Source: Blautia sp. BIOML-A1 (GTDB lineage Bacteria; Bacillota; Clostridia; Lachnospirales; Lachnospiraceae). Taken from it: DNA of 64,000 nt. A program made the position numbers and the translations under genes. The notes beneath the pieces are model-generated. The model ran no database searches. It saw only the letters and a program-made list of their open reading frames with translations, and had not been told where the DNA came from. Where the stretch lies: assembly GCF_009883055.1 (NCBI RefSeq), contig NZ_WWVR01000003.1:71368-135367 (forward strand). Reading direction: 5' to 3'. Below, piece after piece: positions 53,196 through 62,188 of the stretch (the stretch's first letter is position 1; the number at the start of each line of letters is the position of its first letter).

Positions 53196-54587
53196 CTACT
53201 TAATCTGAATCCTTATTTTATCCCCGACAGGTGTCCAGCCGGATTCTGCAGTGATTTCACCTGTAGCTCCATCATAATATGCGCTTTCTTCGGTTCCGTA
53301 ATCTTCATCCGTTTTATCTGCTGCGTCGGTATTTTCTTTCTGGTCTGTATCGTCTTGAAGCCTTACTTCTGTGGGAGCATCTGCCCCTCCGATAATTTGA
53401 GTTTCAACCTGATCCTCTGCATCTGACGGATTTTCTCCCTCCAAAGTATCCTCTGGAACTTCTTCTACCTCTTCTGTAGTCTCACCAATTTCTACAAAAT
53501 CGTCATCACCCCAGACAGTGTCTGCAGCAGCCATGTAAGGTTCTCTGGTATAAAGCTGTAATTCCAGATAATCGCTGTCAATATCCGGGAGCAAAAGAAC
53601 CGGACCGTCAGAATCCAGCTGATACATGCCCCAGAAACTGGTTTTAAAACTCCATTGAGTTTTACCATCTGCTGCCGAATTACTGCGCAGTTCATACTGT
53701 ACCTGATTTCCTTTACTGTCTGTCCCCATAAGCATCATCTCATTACCATTATACAGCTTTTCCTCAAGTTCTTCCGGAATTTCTGCCTTAATTATACTTT
53801 GCAGTTTATTCATGGAAAAGTCTGTTAATTTTACGGTTCCTTCTTCTGTTTTAACAGAAACATCTTCCAGCTTTTTATGAACTGTCTGTTTCATAAGCTC
53901 CTCATGGGGAATAGAAAAATCAAACTCAAACTCTGCGAAATAATCTTCGCCAAGATTTTCATTTTGATAGGCACCGAGTACCAAATGTACTTCTGGATTT
54001 TCTCCCAAATCACCATCAAGGGAAAACCGGGATTCCAGAACAGCATCATAGACATTTTCATCCAGTCCAGTATTTAGCAAATCTTCGTCCGAATATGGCA
54101 GAAGGTGTCCGCTTTCGTATTCTTCAATTTTCTGTCCATTTATTGTAGTTTTCTGATAATCAATGTCAAGCTGTGTATTGGCAAAGGTCCAGTCATCCTG
54201 GACATCATCCGTGTCCTTTTGCCCGGAAGATGTTTTTTCTGCATGCACCTTTGTTAACAGAACCCCATTATCCAGAACAACTTCTTTTAATGTTACAGTA
54301 ATTCCTTTGTCTTCCTTAGAGGTATTCAACACTTCCGTATAAGATTCAATGCCTTTTGGGAAACCAAGGGTTTCTCCTATGGACAATGTAATATTTTTTA
54401 TTGCAGCCTGGATATGTGGATTAGAAAAGATAACAGAACCCAAGGTGACGATCACACAGGCAGCTGCTGCTTTGCTCCACCCTTTTGGTCTCCGGTTTTC
54501 CTTTTTTTCACTCCATTCCCGCTCTGCTTCCTCTATATATTTCGGATCAATATTACCAAATTCTTTTGAAAAATCAAACTTTTTCAT
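53196..54587 (-). CDS. DUF4179-type membrane anti-sigma factor (unit 2)
   Basis: This 463-residue protein has a cytoplasmic head (KKFDFSKEFGNIDPKYIEEA), a helix near residues 39-56 (AAAACVIVTLGSVIFS), and a large extracytoplasmic domain with DUF4179/DUF5643 character (IKNITLSIGETLGFPKGIESY; ITVTLKEVVLDNG). A long acidic Glu/Asp/Thr tail at about 365-445 precedes a final beta-strand. Its start overlaps the sigma gene by 4 bases (ATGA). Confidence 0.85.
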   Translation of the reverse strand: MKKFDFSKEFGNIDPKYIEEAEREWSEKKENRRPKGWSKAAAACVIVTLGSVIFSNPHIQAAIKNITLSIGETLGFPKGIESYTEVLNTSKEDKGITVTLKEVVLDNGVLLTKVHAEKTSSGQKDTDDVQDDWTFANTQLDIDYQKTTINGQKIEEYESGHLLPYSDEDLLNTGLDENVYDAVLESRFSLDGDLGENPEVHLVLGAYQNENLGEDYFAEFEFDFSIPHEELMKQTVHKKLEDVSVKTEEGTVKLTDFSMNKLQSIIKAEIPEELEEKLYNGNEMMLMGTDSKGNQVQYELRSNSAADGKTQWSFKTSFWGMYQLDSDGPVLLLPDIDSDYLELQLYTREPYMAAADTVWGDDDFVEIGETTEEVEEVPEDTLEGENPSDAEDQVETQIIGGADAPTEVRLQDDTDQKENTDAADKTDEDYGTEESAYYDGATGEITAESGWTPVGDKIRIQIK

Positions 54588-55141
54588 ATGCGTCCTCCTT
54601 CTTTTTCCAACAGTTTCAACAGCTTTTTCCGGTTTCTGTATAAATTCATTTTCACGCTTCCCGCTGACATATGATGCCTTTTGGATATTGCAGAAACAGG
54701 ATCTAAAAACCAGTATCTTCGTACAAAAATATTTCTGTCCTTTGGAGACATTTCTTCCAAAAAACGATTTATGGTTTCCATCAGTTCTTTTTCCGCCAGC
54801 TGTTCTTCCACGGTATAAGTTACATTTAGCTGCTCCATTTCCTCCATAACATCTGCCATATGAACATCCGGGCGCTTGCCTGCAAACTTTTTCCTTAAGC
54901 AGTCAATACTAAGATTTCTTGTAATCCGACCACAAAAGTGTGCCAATACAGGAGGATGCGTAGGTGGAATCTGTGACCATACTGAAAACCAGGTATCATT
55001 CAGACATTCCTCGGCATCTTCTCTATTCGCCAATAAATTCCAGGCAATCTTGTAGCAATAGGGATGATACTTAGTACTCAATTCTATAATTCCATTCTCA
55101 TCTCTTTTCAAAAACAGGTTTATAATTTCATCATCATTCAT
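54584..55141 (-). CDS. ECF sigma factor (unit 2)
   Basis: This 185-residue sigma factor has region 2 (NREDAEECLNDTWFSVWSQIPP, then LAHFCGRITRNLSIDCLRKK) and region 4 (DRNIFVRRYWFLDPVSAISKRH, MSAGSVKMNLYRNRKKLLKLL). The region 2 sequence NDTWFSVWS resembles that of the plus-strand unit at 62.2 kb more than units 1 and 3. ATG at 55139-55141. No clear ECF promoter is visible upstream. Confidence 0.92.
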   Translation of the reverse strand: MNDDEIINLFLKRDENGIIELSTKYHPYCYKIAWNLLANREDAEECLNDTWFSVWSQIPPTHPPVLAHFCGRITRNLSIDCLRKKFAGKRPDVHMADVMEEMEQLNVTYTVEEQLAEKELMETINRFLEEMSPKDRNIFVRRYWFLDPVSAISKRHHMSAGSVKMNLYRNRKKLLKLLEKEGGRI

Positions 55142-55716
55142 TTACAGGTTGTCCTCCGGGTTTCTTTAAGATAAAAGTCACTGTCCATAATCTGACCAGC
55201 AACAGATAAGGCGCCTTTTTGAATAAAAAAATTTCCATTCATATTATATATCGTAAAAAATAGTGGATGGTAACAAAAAAATTTAATTTTTTTCAGTTGA
55301 GATCCAAACTACAGTTTTGGTTTTCAGAAGATTACCTTTTAGAGGTAAAAATAATGAAAAGCAGCCGATATTCTCATTTTATAAATCATGAGATACCGGC
55401 TGCAACTGCTGTTATAAAATATTTAGTCCAATAAAACTCCCTCTATTTGTATTTTTTAGAAAAGATTTGCACGTCTAACTCATCACTGAAATAACGAGAA
55501 TGCGACGCACAATTATTCAAGTCGTTGAGTCACTCTTGAAAGTAAAACCGTATTACACTTGTAAAAAAGGTCTGCCGCTTCTGCACTCAGATTTTTTAGC
55601 AAGTGTAATATTCTACATATTCCTGAACTCTCCTTATGGAGTAACATATCACTGATATGGACAAACAGATACCTTTCGACGATCAATCAGTCTATTAATT
55701 GTTTTTAGTAGCAACA
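55142..55716. other. Long intergenic region with inverted repeats, no recognised gene
   Basis: A terminator-like hairpin lies at 55356-55403. Further up, ATTACACTTG and CAAGTGTAAT (about 55552-55609) form a 10-bp inverted repeat with a 40-base loop. A 57-codon open stretch on the minus strand (LIVERYLFVHISDMLLHKES..., ending LLSRVTQRLE) spans it, without a start or ribosome site, and may be a gene relic. Confidence 0.35.
55356..55403 (-). terminator. Terminator-like hairpin upstream of sigma unit 2
   Basis: GCAGCCGGTATCTCAT and ATGAGAATATCGGCTGC form a long, slightly bulged stem followed by TTTTC on the minus strand. It would end transcripts entering from the three-gene cluster. Confidence 0.65.
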
Positions 55717-56268
55717 TCAAATTGAATCAATTTCTTTATATAACTTTATTAATTGCCTAAGCAAATTTTCATATTCTTTTATTGTCTCATCCGAGTCAGA
55801 CTCTTTTACTATATCCTTGTCATTTCGTAGATTAGAAATTTCAAATGGGTATTGGTTCAATAATTTGATTGTTTCTTTGCAATTTGGGATTAATTGATTT
55901 CTTTTATTATATGGAATCGCATTTATGCGCTCTCTTAAATTATGCCGCAGATTGTATGCAAGCCAGTCTGCCGTATCAAAAAAAGCACGATATTCATGTC
56001 CATATGCTTTCTCAAGATTTCCTTTGATATAAGAATAGTAATCGTATCCTTCCGGCACTTTTTTGGTTGTGCTAGCAAAAATCCTTACAATATGATCATA
56101 TGCATCCCGGTGCTCTTTTAATGGCTGAATCAATGCATCCCCATTTTCTGATATTTCTTCGGCTGTAAGTAGATAAATTTTGGTTTTTTGATGTAATTGA
56201 TATATCTTTTTCCACAACAGTCCAATCTCATCGTTTTGCATTAGATTAAAAACATTTTGTTCAGCCAT
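55717..56268 (-). CDS. Hypothetical soluble protein of a three-gene cluster
   Basis: This 183-residue, highly charged helical protein has no signal or membrane segment. It contains RDAYDHIVRIFAS and EYRAFFDTADWLAYNLRHNLRERI, with conserved-looking aromatic and His/Arg residues reminiscent of HEPN-type helical domains, though I cannot assign it. It follows two small membrane-protein genes in the same direction. Together they could be a membrane-linked effector or sensing unit. Function unknown. Confidence 0.7.
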   Translation of the reverse strand: MAEQNVFNLMQNDEIGLLWKKIYQLHQKTKIYLLTAEEISENGDALIQPLKEHRDAYDHIVRIFASTTKKVPEGYDYYSYIKGNLEKAYGHEYRAFFDTADWLAYNLRHNLRERINAIPYNKRNQLIPNCKETIKLLNQYPFEISNLRNDKDIVKESDSDETIKEYENLLRQLIKLYKEIDSI

Positions 56269-56289
56269 TTAAAATACCCCGCTATTGAA

Positions 56290-56529
56290 TTAATGAATTT
56301 TTAACTTTGACTCCTTTTCCCTCATTACCAGAAACGATTTTTCATCTAGAATACGGTCACCAAAAATCCGCCAGGATCCACGTCGCTTTATTCGGTACGC
56401 TTTAATAGTGGAGATTTGTCCGTTTTCACAGTTTCTTGAAAAATTTTTCCTATATTTAAAAGTTTCTACTATCCCCCATAGAGTTCCTGCAACTATAAAA
56501 AAAAGAAGTACTGCTACAGCTTCAATCAT
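56290..56529 (-). CDS. Small single-pass membrane protein of the three-gene cluster
   Basis: This 79-residue protein has one helix (IEAVAVLLFFIVAGTLWGIVE) and a basic cytoplasmic tail (YRKNFSRNCE...IKRRGSWRIFG). ATG at 56527-56529 follows GGAGAATAATT and overlaps the upstream gene's end by 8 bases, so translation is coupled. No family recognised. Confidence 0.65.
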   Translation of the reverse strand: MIEAVAVLLFFIVAGTLWGIVETFKYRKNFSRNCENGQISTIKAYRIKRRGSWRIFGDRILDEKSFLVMREKESKLKIH

Positions 56530-56938
56530 AATTATTCTCCTTATCATCCCAGTTGCATGCATCGTCACAATCGGACTGCATCCCAAGGTCTTTTGGTTCA
56601 ATCACATTTCTTACACTACTACCTGCACTATATTTTTCTCTTCTGTAAATTATGCTAAGATGAACAAATATTTCTCTGTAAAGTAACAAAAGAATAAATC
56701 CAACAAATATACAGGATAGTAATATAACTCCTTTCCTAGATGCCACAGATTGCAATTGTGGATTTCCAAGGAAGCAAACTGCTGAAATCAAATCAATCAA
56801 TGCAAGCCAAAACGTAATTCCCTGCAATAAATTCACTTGAAATACCTGTTTTTTCTTTGCAATCGAACACCCAGCATCATACATATTGTTAATTGCCTGC
56901 AATAATATCGTAATATAAAATGGTTTTATATCTGTCAT
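56522..56938 (-). CDS. Membrane protein of the three-gene cluster
   Basis: This 138-residue protein has an amphipathic N-terminus (TDIKPFYITILLQAINNMYDAG), two helices (about 41-58 and 67-88: GITFWLALIDLISAVCFLG, GVILLSCIFVGFILLLLY), and a charged C-terminal tail ending in an Asp/Asn-rich stretch. ATG at 56936-56938; longer in-frame starts are excluded because the promoter lies inside them. First gene of the cluster. Family unknown. Confidence 0.65.
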   Translation of the reverse strand: MTDIKPFYITILLQAINNMYDAGCSIAKKKQVFQVNLLQGITFWLALIDLISAVCFLGNPQLQSVASRKGVILLSCIFVGFILLLLYREIFVHLSIIYRREKYSAGSSVRNVIEPKDLGMQSDCDDACNWDDKENNYD

Positions 56939-56993
56939 GCTAAACTCTTCCTCCAATAATCCGAAAGTTTCTATACAAACAAATAGAGTTTTA

Positions 56994-57022
56994 TCTATAA
57001 AAGCCCCAAATACCATTGTCAA
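56994..57022 (-). promoter_or_regulatory. Promoter of the three-gene unknown cluster
   Basis: The minus strand reads TTGACA (57017-57022), 17 bases, TATAGA (56994-56999), with a start predicted just before the 138-residue gene. Confidence 0.75.
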
Positions 57023-57069
57023 CGAATTTTTCGTATATTTATATTTTTACCGTCTCATAACCAACTCTC

Positions 57070-58929
57070 TCACTTCGAACATGTAGCAAAAAATCTATCA
57101 TACCAGATAAGGAATGTCAAAACTGTCCAGATTTTACGGCTGTTATCTGCCTTTTTCTCTTTGTGCTCTTTCAGAAGTAAAAGAAGCTTATCTGTATGAA
57201 AAAACTCTTCTGCTTCTTTCGAGGTAAATAACTCCTTTACCATCTGATACCAGTCATCCTGCCGCAGCCACACACGGATTGGAATTGGAAAACCAAGTTT
57301 CTTACGTTCATCGGTTTCCTGTGGTATGAATTGAGAAACAGCTTTACGGAAAATATATTTGGTTGTACCCGCTGCAATCTTGGCTTCTTTTGGAAGCTTT
57401 GCTGCAAAGTCAAAAACTTCTTTATCCAGAAATGGTACTCTGACTTCCAATGAATGTGCCATGCTCATTTTATCTGCTTTCTGCAAAATATCGCCAGGAA
57501 GCCAGTAGCTCAGATCTACAGACTGCATTTTTTCCATGTCTTGAAGTGATCCTCTGTTTTCTGACTCAAGTTCTTCAAAAAATGGTCTTAAATATTCCTG
57601 TGTGGAAGGTCCTGTTACTTTATTTTTCAAAATCTGCGTTTTCTCTTTTTCACGGTAAATATATGCATTTCCGATGAAACGTTCTTCCACTTTCATTCCT
57701 GCACGGATAAGGAAATCCCGTCCCTTCACATCCGGCAGCTTTGCAGCCAGTTTTCCAATTACACGTCTGACACCAAATGGAATCCAGGCAATTTTTTTCA
57801 ATGATTCCGGTTCTCTGTAAATATTATATCCACCGAAAAGCTCGTCTGCTCCTTCTCCGGAAAGAACAACCTTGACATGACCTGCAGCCTCTTTTGAGAG
57901 AAAATAGAGTGCAACGGCGGAAGCATCCCCAAGGGGCTCATCCATATGATACATAACATCTGGAAGGGCATCCCAGAATTCCTGCTTGGATATGATTTTC
58001 ACATGGTGTTTCAAACCTGCTTTTTCTGCCACTTTGGCAGCTTTGTTTACTTCACTATATCGGTCTCCCTCATCGAATCCCACTGTAAATGCCTGATCTG
58101 CGCCAGAGGAAGAAGCCAGATAACCGGAATCCACTCCCCCGGATAAAAACGCGCCGACTTCCACATCACTTAACATATGGTGCTCCACTGAATCCTTTAA
58201 ATTCTCTGCAAGCTGATTCTGCAGCTGCTCCATATTCGTCTTACGGTCCCATTGGCCTGGTGCAAGCTTTGTTTTGAAATAAGTCTTTATCTCATAGTTT
58301 CCGTTTTTATATAAAAGCATATGACCTGGCATAAGCTTATAAATCCCCCTGAAAAAAGTTTCTTCCAGAGGGGAATATTGAAATGACAAATACTGCTCCA
58401 GTGCCTTCTGATTTACTTTCCTTTCATAGCCTGGAAATGCAAGGATACTCTTAATTTCAGAAGCAAATACAAAGTGTCCATCTATTTCGGCATAGTACAC
58501 AGGCTTAATTCCAAAGAAATCCCTTGCAAGCATCAAACTCTGCTCCTGTTCATTCCATACAGCAAACCCAAACATTCCCCTGAGCTTATCCAGTGCCTTC
58601 TCCCCATACTGCTGAATAGTATTTATCAGAACCTCCGTGTCAGAATGAGTACAGAAAGAAATGCCGAAAGCCTCAAGTTCTGCCCGCAGTTCCTTATAAT
58701 CATAGATTTCTCCATTAAAAACAATATGAAGGTTTCCGTCCGCACTTTCCATAGGCTGCTGCCCATCTTCTAAATCAATAATACTAAGTCTTCGAAAGCC
58801 CAGCGTGATCTTCTCCCTGCAAAAAGAGCCCTCACTATCCGGGCCCCTATGCTCAATGGCTTTCATCATCCTTTCAATTACTGTCTTCTGATCCTGTCTG
58901 TAACCTGTAAATCCACAGATTCCGCACAT
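57070..58929 (-). CDS. asnB: Asparagine synthetase (glutamine-hydrolysing)
   Basis: This 619-residue cytoplasmic enzyme makes Asn from Asp, Gln and ATP. The start at ATG 58927-58929 (after GGAGG) exposes the N-terminal catalytic Cys2 (MCGICGF) of the glutaminase domain, which continues with EHRGPDSEG and FNGEIYDYKELR. The synthetase domain has the PP-loop SGGVDSGYLAS at about 266-276 and GEGADELFGGY. The length and order match the standard AsnB class. It is monocistronic, and an unusual set of tandem palindromes overlaps its promoter, implying repression by a dimeric winged-helix regulator. Confidence 0.96.
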   Translation of the reverse strand: MCGICGFTGYRQDQKTVIERMMKAIEHRGPDSEGSFCREKITLGFRRLSIIDLEDGQQPMESADGNLHIVFNGEIYDYKELRAELEAFGISFCTHSDTEVLINTIQQYGEKALDKLRGMFGFAVWNEQEQSLMLARDFFGIKPVYYAEIDGHFVFASEIKSILAFPGYERKVNQKALEQYLSFQYSPLEETFFRGIYKLMPGHMLLYKNGNYEIKTYFKTKLAPGQWDRKTNMEQLQNQLAENLKDSVEHHMLSDVEVGAFLSGGVDSGYLASSSGADQAFTVGFDEGDRYSEVNKAAKVAEKAGLKHHVKIISKQEFWDALPDVMYHMDEPLGDASAVALYFLSKEAAGHVKVVLSGEGADELFGGYNIYREPESLKKIAWIPFGVRRVIGKLAAKLPDVKGRDFLIRAGMKVEERFIGNAYIYREKEKTQILKNKVTGPSTQEYLRPFFEELESENRGSLQDMEKMQSVDLSYWLPGDILQKADKMSMAHSLEVRVPFLDKEVFDFAAKLPKEAKIAAGTTKYIFRKAVSQFIPQETDERKKLGFPIPIRVWLRQDDWYQMVKELFTSKEAEEFFHTDKLLLLLKEHKEKKADNSRKIWTVLTFLIWYDRFFATCSK

Positions 58930-59060
58930 TTTATCCTCCGTATCTATTTGATGTAGTTTATATGCTGCAACAACTTTTTTACCACAAGTGAATCCCACAT
59001 GGTCACATCGTAATCATAGTGGTCTGTGAGTCTGCACCTCAGCTTGTGTTTTCCCTTCTT

Positions 59061-59139
59061 TTTCTACTTTTGTAGAAATCATCTCTAATTCTACATCTGT
59101 AGAATTAGAAAGTCAATCTTATTTTCTGCAATTGTAGAA
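59061..59139. promoter_or_regulatory. Three tandem CopY/BlaI-like palindromic operators upstream of asnB
   Basis: TTTCTAC-TTTT-GTAGAAA (59061-59078), TCTAATTCTACA-TC-TGTAGAATTAGA (59084-59109, perfect 12-bp arms) and TTCTGC-AATT-GTAGAA (59124-59139) lie in sequence. The second contains TACA-N2-TGTA, the site type bound by BlaI/MecI/CopY repressors. They overlap and flank the promoter. Confidence 0.7.
59088..59116 (-). promoter_or_regulatory. asnB promoter
   Basis: The minus strand reads TTGACT (59111-59116), 17 bases, TAGAAT (59088-59093), embedded in the central palindrome. Confidence 0.75.
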
Positions 59140-59235
59140 TCTATGTCATATATTTGATTACCCGTCATGACATACCCCAATGACTCAGATCTTACAGATT
59201 TTCAAACGGTGTGAATGCCTCACTACTGATAAAAT

Positions 59236-59281
59236 GAAAAGCCGGAAAAACGGTCTTTTGTTACAGAGCCATTTTTCCGAC
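59236..59281 (-). terminator. Terminator downstream of anti-sigma unit 3
   Basis: GTCGGAAAAATGG and CCGTTTTTCCGGC form a 13-bp stem with a 15-base loop, followed by TTTTC on the minus strand. Confidence 0.75.
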
Positions 59282-59309
59282 TGTATGGTTACCTATATTT
59301 AGTCAACTA

Positions 59310-59335
59310 CCCATCACCTAAAGGTAATGGGCTTG
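59310..59335 (+). mobile_element. IS605-type right-end hairpin remnant
   Basis: CCCATCACC-TAAA-GGTAATGGGCTTGGC has the hairpin-plus-TTGGC form of IS200/IS605 right ends. No transposase frame is adjacent. Confidence 0.4.
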
Positions 59336-59346
59336 GCAGACTTGGC

Positions 59347-59396
59347 CAAAAAGAACCGATATCAGTCTTGCAAAGACCTTGTATCGGTTCTTTTTG
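59347..59396. terminator. Bidirectional terminator
   Basis: AAAAAGAACCGATA and TATCGGTTCTTTTT form a long stem (with pairing extending into CAGTCTTGCAAAGACC) flanked by T-runs on both strands, before the end of the anti-sigma unit 3 gene. Confidence 0.85.
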
Positions 59397-59450
59397 TATT
59401 TTCTCATTATCTAATTATGGGAGGATTTTTCTGTATCACCGAAAAAACTT

Positions 59451-60557
59451 TTATTCCCGCACTTCAAGCCACTGGTCAATGTTCCCAAAATGTACTGCCT
59501 GCAGGTTATCTACATCAACCAGTTGCGGGAAGCTGTTTCTGATGATCATGACACCATTTTCCTTATCCTGTTTTTCTCCACCGCCAGCGATGCCTCCCAT
59601 GGTCCTATCAAGTGTTAAAACCGTTCCATCTTTATAACGCACCTGGTCAATACTAGTTCTGGCATAAAGATCCATGCCATAATCCGTACCTGTGTACTCA
59701 AACTTGTTTTTCTCATCTTCATACACCTTCATAGCTTCATCATAATCAAGATATAATGACCATAAAAGGGGCGTTACTTCCATTTTTTTCACTGTGATTT
59801 CATAACCTCCAAAATCACATTTCCGGTTCACTTCCAGAGTTGTCGGAGGCTTTACTGCACCCAGGGTCCATTTAAAATCCCATGTTCCATCTGTAATAAC
59901 AGTCGTATCATAATCTCCTTCCTCCGTAAGATTCTTTAATGTGATTTCTACTGTTTTATTACTCAGATCATAATCACCGTCATAAGATATACAGGCGTTA
60001 AAATATTTAAGATGTGCAGAATTTTGATCTGTTTTCAGTAACACATCCTGTCCTACCCCAGTATTGAAACTTCCAAATCTGTTATCGTCCACTGCATATA
60101 CTTCCTTTCCATCGATCTTAAAATGTGTCATCTCCTCAAAAGAAGTATGATCAGTCATAGAAATACTGTCATCTGTTTTCACTTCAAAAAAAGCATACAG
60201 GAATCCCTGATCCTGAATAGAATCTGTCAGGGTAACCGTCACACCATTTTGTGTTACAGACTGGTCTATATTCTGAATATAGGTTGATTCCTGCAGTGTC
60301 TTCTGCTGTTCTTCCGATGGCTCCAGTCTTTTCACCAGGTAATTATTCCATTTAAAGAACTCTTTTGCAGCCACAGTAACAGCCATACCAGTACAGATTA
60401 CTGCTGCTGCAATCAATAATCGGCCACTGATTTTTTTTCTTTTGTATTTTTTATCAGCTGAATCCGCCTGTTCAATCTGTTTTAGTGTATCTTCAAATTT
60501 ATTATGAAAATCCTGTGGTACTTCCGGTGCGATATTATTCCATTTGTTCTCTAACAT
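59451..60557 (-). CDS. DUF4179-type membrane anti-sigma factor (unit 3)
   Basis: This 368-residue protein has a cytoplasmic head (WNNIAPEVPQDFHNKFEDTL), a helix near 46-65 (RLLIAAAVICTGMAVTVAAK), and an extracytoplasmic DUF4179/DUF5643-like domain (NGVTVTLTDSIQDQGFLYAFFEV, CDFGGYEITVKKMEVTPLLWS). Its start overlaps the sigma gene by 7 bases. It is shorter than the unit 1 and 2 partners and lacks the acidic tail. Confidence 0.86.
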   Translation of the reverse strand: MLENKWNNIAPEVPQDFHNKFEDTLKQIEQADSADKKYKRKKISGRLLIAAAVICTGMAVTVAAKEFFKWNNYLVKRLEPSEEQQKTLQESTYIQNIDQSVTQNGVTVTLTDSIQDQGFLYAFFEVKTDDSISMTDHTSFEEMTHFKIDGKEVYAVDDNRFGSFNTGVGQDVLLKTDQNSAHLKYFNACISYDGDYDLSNKTVEITLKNLTEEGDYDTTVITDGTWDFKWTLGAVKPPTTLEVNRKCDFGGYEITVKKMEVTPLLWSLYLDYDEAMKVYEDEKNKFEYTGTDYGMDLYARTSIDQVRYKDGTVLTLDRTMGGIAGGGEKQDKENGVMIIRNSFPQLVDVDNLQAVHFGNIDQWLEVRE

Positions 60558-61090
60558 GACATTTTCCCCTTTCCTGTTATTCTTTTTAATTGCTTGCTGT
60601 TTTTCCCAGTTGCCGGTCTTTTCTCTTCTTCGGATAACTGCTCTTTCAAAAACTCTCTTGCACGTGAAAGTCTGCTTTTGATCGTTCCTTCCGGAATATC
60701 CAGAGCCTCACTGATCTCTTTCAATGAAAATCCTTCTAAATAATACAATGTGACCAAAACCCTCAGATCCTCCGGAAGTTCCATAATCGCCATGTACAAC
60801 TGACTGTATCTGTCCTCCTCAGTCATTTTCATATTGTCCATATATTCTTCATATGGAATAACATTTTTTCTTTTCCGAAGAATCCCTTTGCATTCGTTGA
60901 TCAATATCCTTGTGATCCATGTTCGGAAATATTTTTCTTTCTTTAAAGTGGAAAGTTTTTCATATGCCTTAAGAATTGTTTCCTGCACAGCATCCCCACA
61001 ATCAGAGTCATTCTTCAGAATGGACTTTGATATATGATACAGCATGGCTTCTGCATCCCGAACCTCCTTAATAAATACATCTTTTGTCAT
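60551..61090 (-). CDS. ECF sigma factor (unit 3)
   Basis: This 179-residue sigma factor has region 2 (CGDAVQETILKAYEKLSTLK, KYFRTWITRILINECKGIL) and region 4 (DLRVLVTLYYLEGFSLKEISEALDI, EGTIKSRLSRAREFLKEQL). It is closest to unit 1 by eye (RTWITRILINECKG against KTWMIRILINKCKD). An ECF-like promoter lies upstream. The basic C-terminal tail (RPATGKNSKQLKRITGKGK) is an extra not seen in unit 1. Confidence 0.93.
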   Translation of the reverse strand: MTKDVFIKEVRDAEAMLYHISKSILKNDSDCGDAVQETILKAYEKLSTLKKEKYFRTWITRILINECKGILRKRKNVIPYEEYMDNMKMTEEDRYSQLYMAIMELPEDLRVLVTLYYLEGFSLKEISEALDIPEGTIKSRLSRAREFLKEQLSEEEKRPATGKNSKQLKRITGKGKMSC

Positions 61091-61143
61091 AACTTTGTCT
61101 TCTCCTTTTGTCCAGCCGGATTACTACTCATGTTTACTTTTAC

Positions 61144-61178
61144 ACTTATTAGATGCATCGGAAAGGAAATCGGTTCTC
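61144..61178 (-). promoter_or_regulatory. ECF-type promoter upstream of sigma unit 3
   Basis: The minus strand reads AGAACC (61172-61177), 16 bases, then CATCTAATAAGT, matching the unit 1 promoter (GCAACC-N16-CGTCTAATAAGT) in spacing and -10 extension. Confidence 0.6.
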
Positions 61179-61229
61179 ATAAAAGTATTTTTTTCCGTTG
61201 GCTCTTCTATTGCCAACGAAATATCCGAT

Positions 61230-61438
61230 TTTTTAATCTCTGTTCTGTTTGTGTTTATATTTTTTATGTAATTCCGTAATATATTCCTCAAGCTTCTCTT
61301 TGTCTTGCTCTCCACAAGCAACTAAACCAAAATACTGCTTAGATCGATCCTATATGCTTTCGCTGTTTTCTGACCCAGTTTCTCTGTATATGTGCAATAA
61401 TTCCAGAAACGGTGCTATTTTATCCGGTAGTCTCATTT
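61230..61438 (-). pseudogene. Tyrosine recombinase N-terminal fragment with compensating frameshifts
   Basis: The frame from ATG 61438 (MRLPDKIAPFLELLHIYRE) continues in a second frame (KLGQKTAKAYRIDL) and back (KQYFGLVACGEQDKEKLEEY, then ITELHKKYK). This is the SAM-like N-terminal domain of phage-type integrases. Two small indels break it, and the catalytic domain is absent. Confidence 0.6.
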
Positions 61439-61474
61439 TTACTCTCTTACGTTTTTTACATTCTCCGTATTATA

Positions 61475-61995
61475 CTACCATTTCACCAGAATATTTTCAG
61501 AAATTTTACAAACAAAAAGATGGACATAAGCAAGATCATACATGACAGAAGCACTCCTTGCATTGCCAATCAGATCCGGATTCGGATATTCATCAACGAT
61601 GGATAGCAGGTTGTGTTTTGTATCCCAGCTGTCACAAGGGATGATGACATGATCTTTGCTGTGAAATTCAGGCATAACCTGCCGGATCATGGAGGCTGCC
61701 AGTTCCAGTTTAGACTCTTTTTTCTGCCACATACGATAGCCAAGAGGAACGGAAAGATGAGATACTTTATCCCCATTCTAGACAGGTACGCAGAACATGA
61801 CTCTCACAAAGCAGTGTCCATTCAGATAGTTGGAACCGTTGTGTGCGGCCCAGTATAGATAATATCAGCAGAAATAAGGTATCTGCTGTCGGAACAGAAA
61901 AAGTTTCAAAATAGATCAAAAAATATTGCTGAAGTCTACCTATCAGTGTTTTTTCGCTGTATAATGTTTTTGCCGTACAGGGTCACTTTCCTTTG
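61475..61995 (-). pseudogene. DDE transposase relic (internal deletion, in-frame stop)
   Basis: The upstream part (EKTLIGRLQQYFLIYFETFS then VPTADTLFLLIL) is a transposase N-terminus. After a deletion the downstream part (NYLNGHCFV, LGYRMWQKKESKLELAASMI, RQVMPEFHSKDHVIIPCDSW, SIVDEYPNPDLIGNARS) is the catalytic core with the second Asp motif. A stop interrupts it near 61780, and the C-terminus with the catalytic Glu is missing. Confidence 0.7.
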
Positions 61996-62188
61996 TAATG
62001 TTTTATACCAAATTCATTATGCATCAGGAAATCCTGTACGATATTTTTTTATAAAAAAGTTGTAAAGTGGTGTATCAATATCATAATTTTCTAAAATTGA
62101 AACTTTTTGCTCTTTGACAGGATATATAAGAATGTAAAGGTTAAAAGCTTTTAATTTTTGAAAATATTAAAAAGAAAGTAGGATTGAT

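Noticed and set aside
57070..58998. Longer start for asnB
   Set aside because: The glutaminase needs Cys as residue 2 of the mature chain, which only the ATG at 58929 provides.
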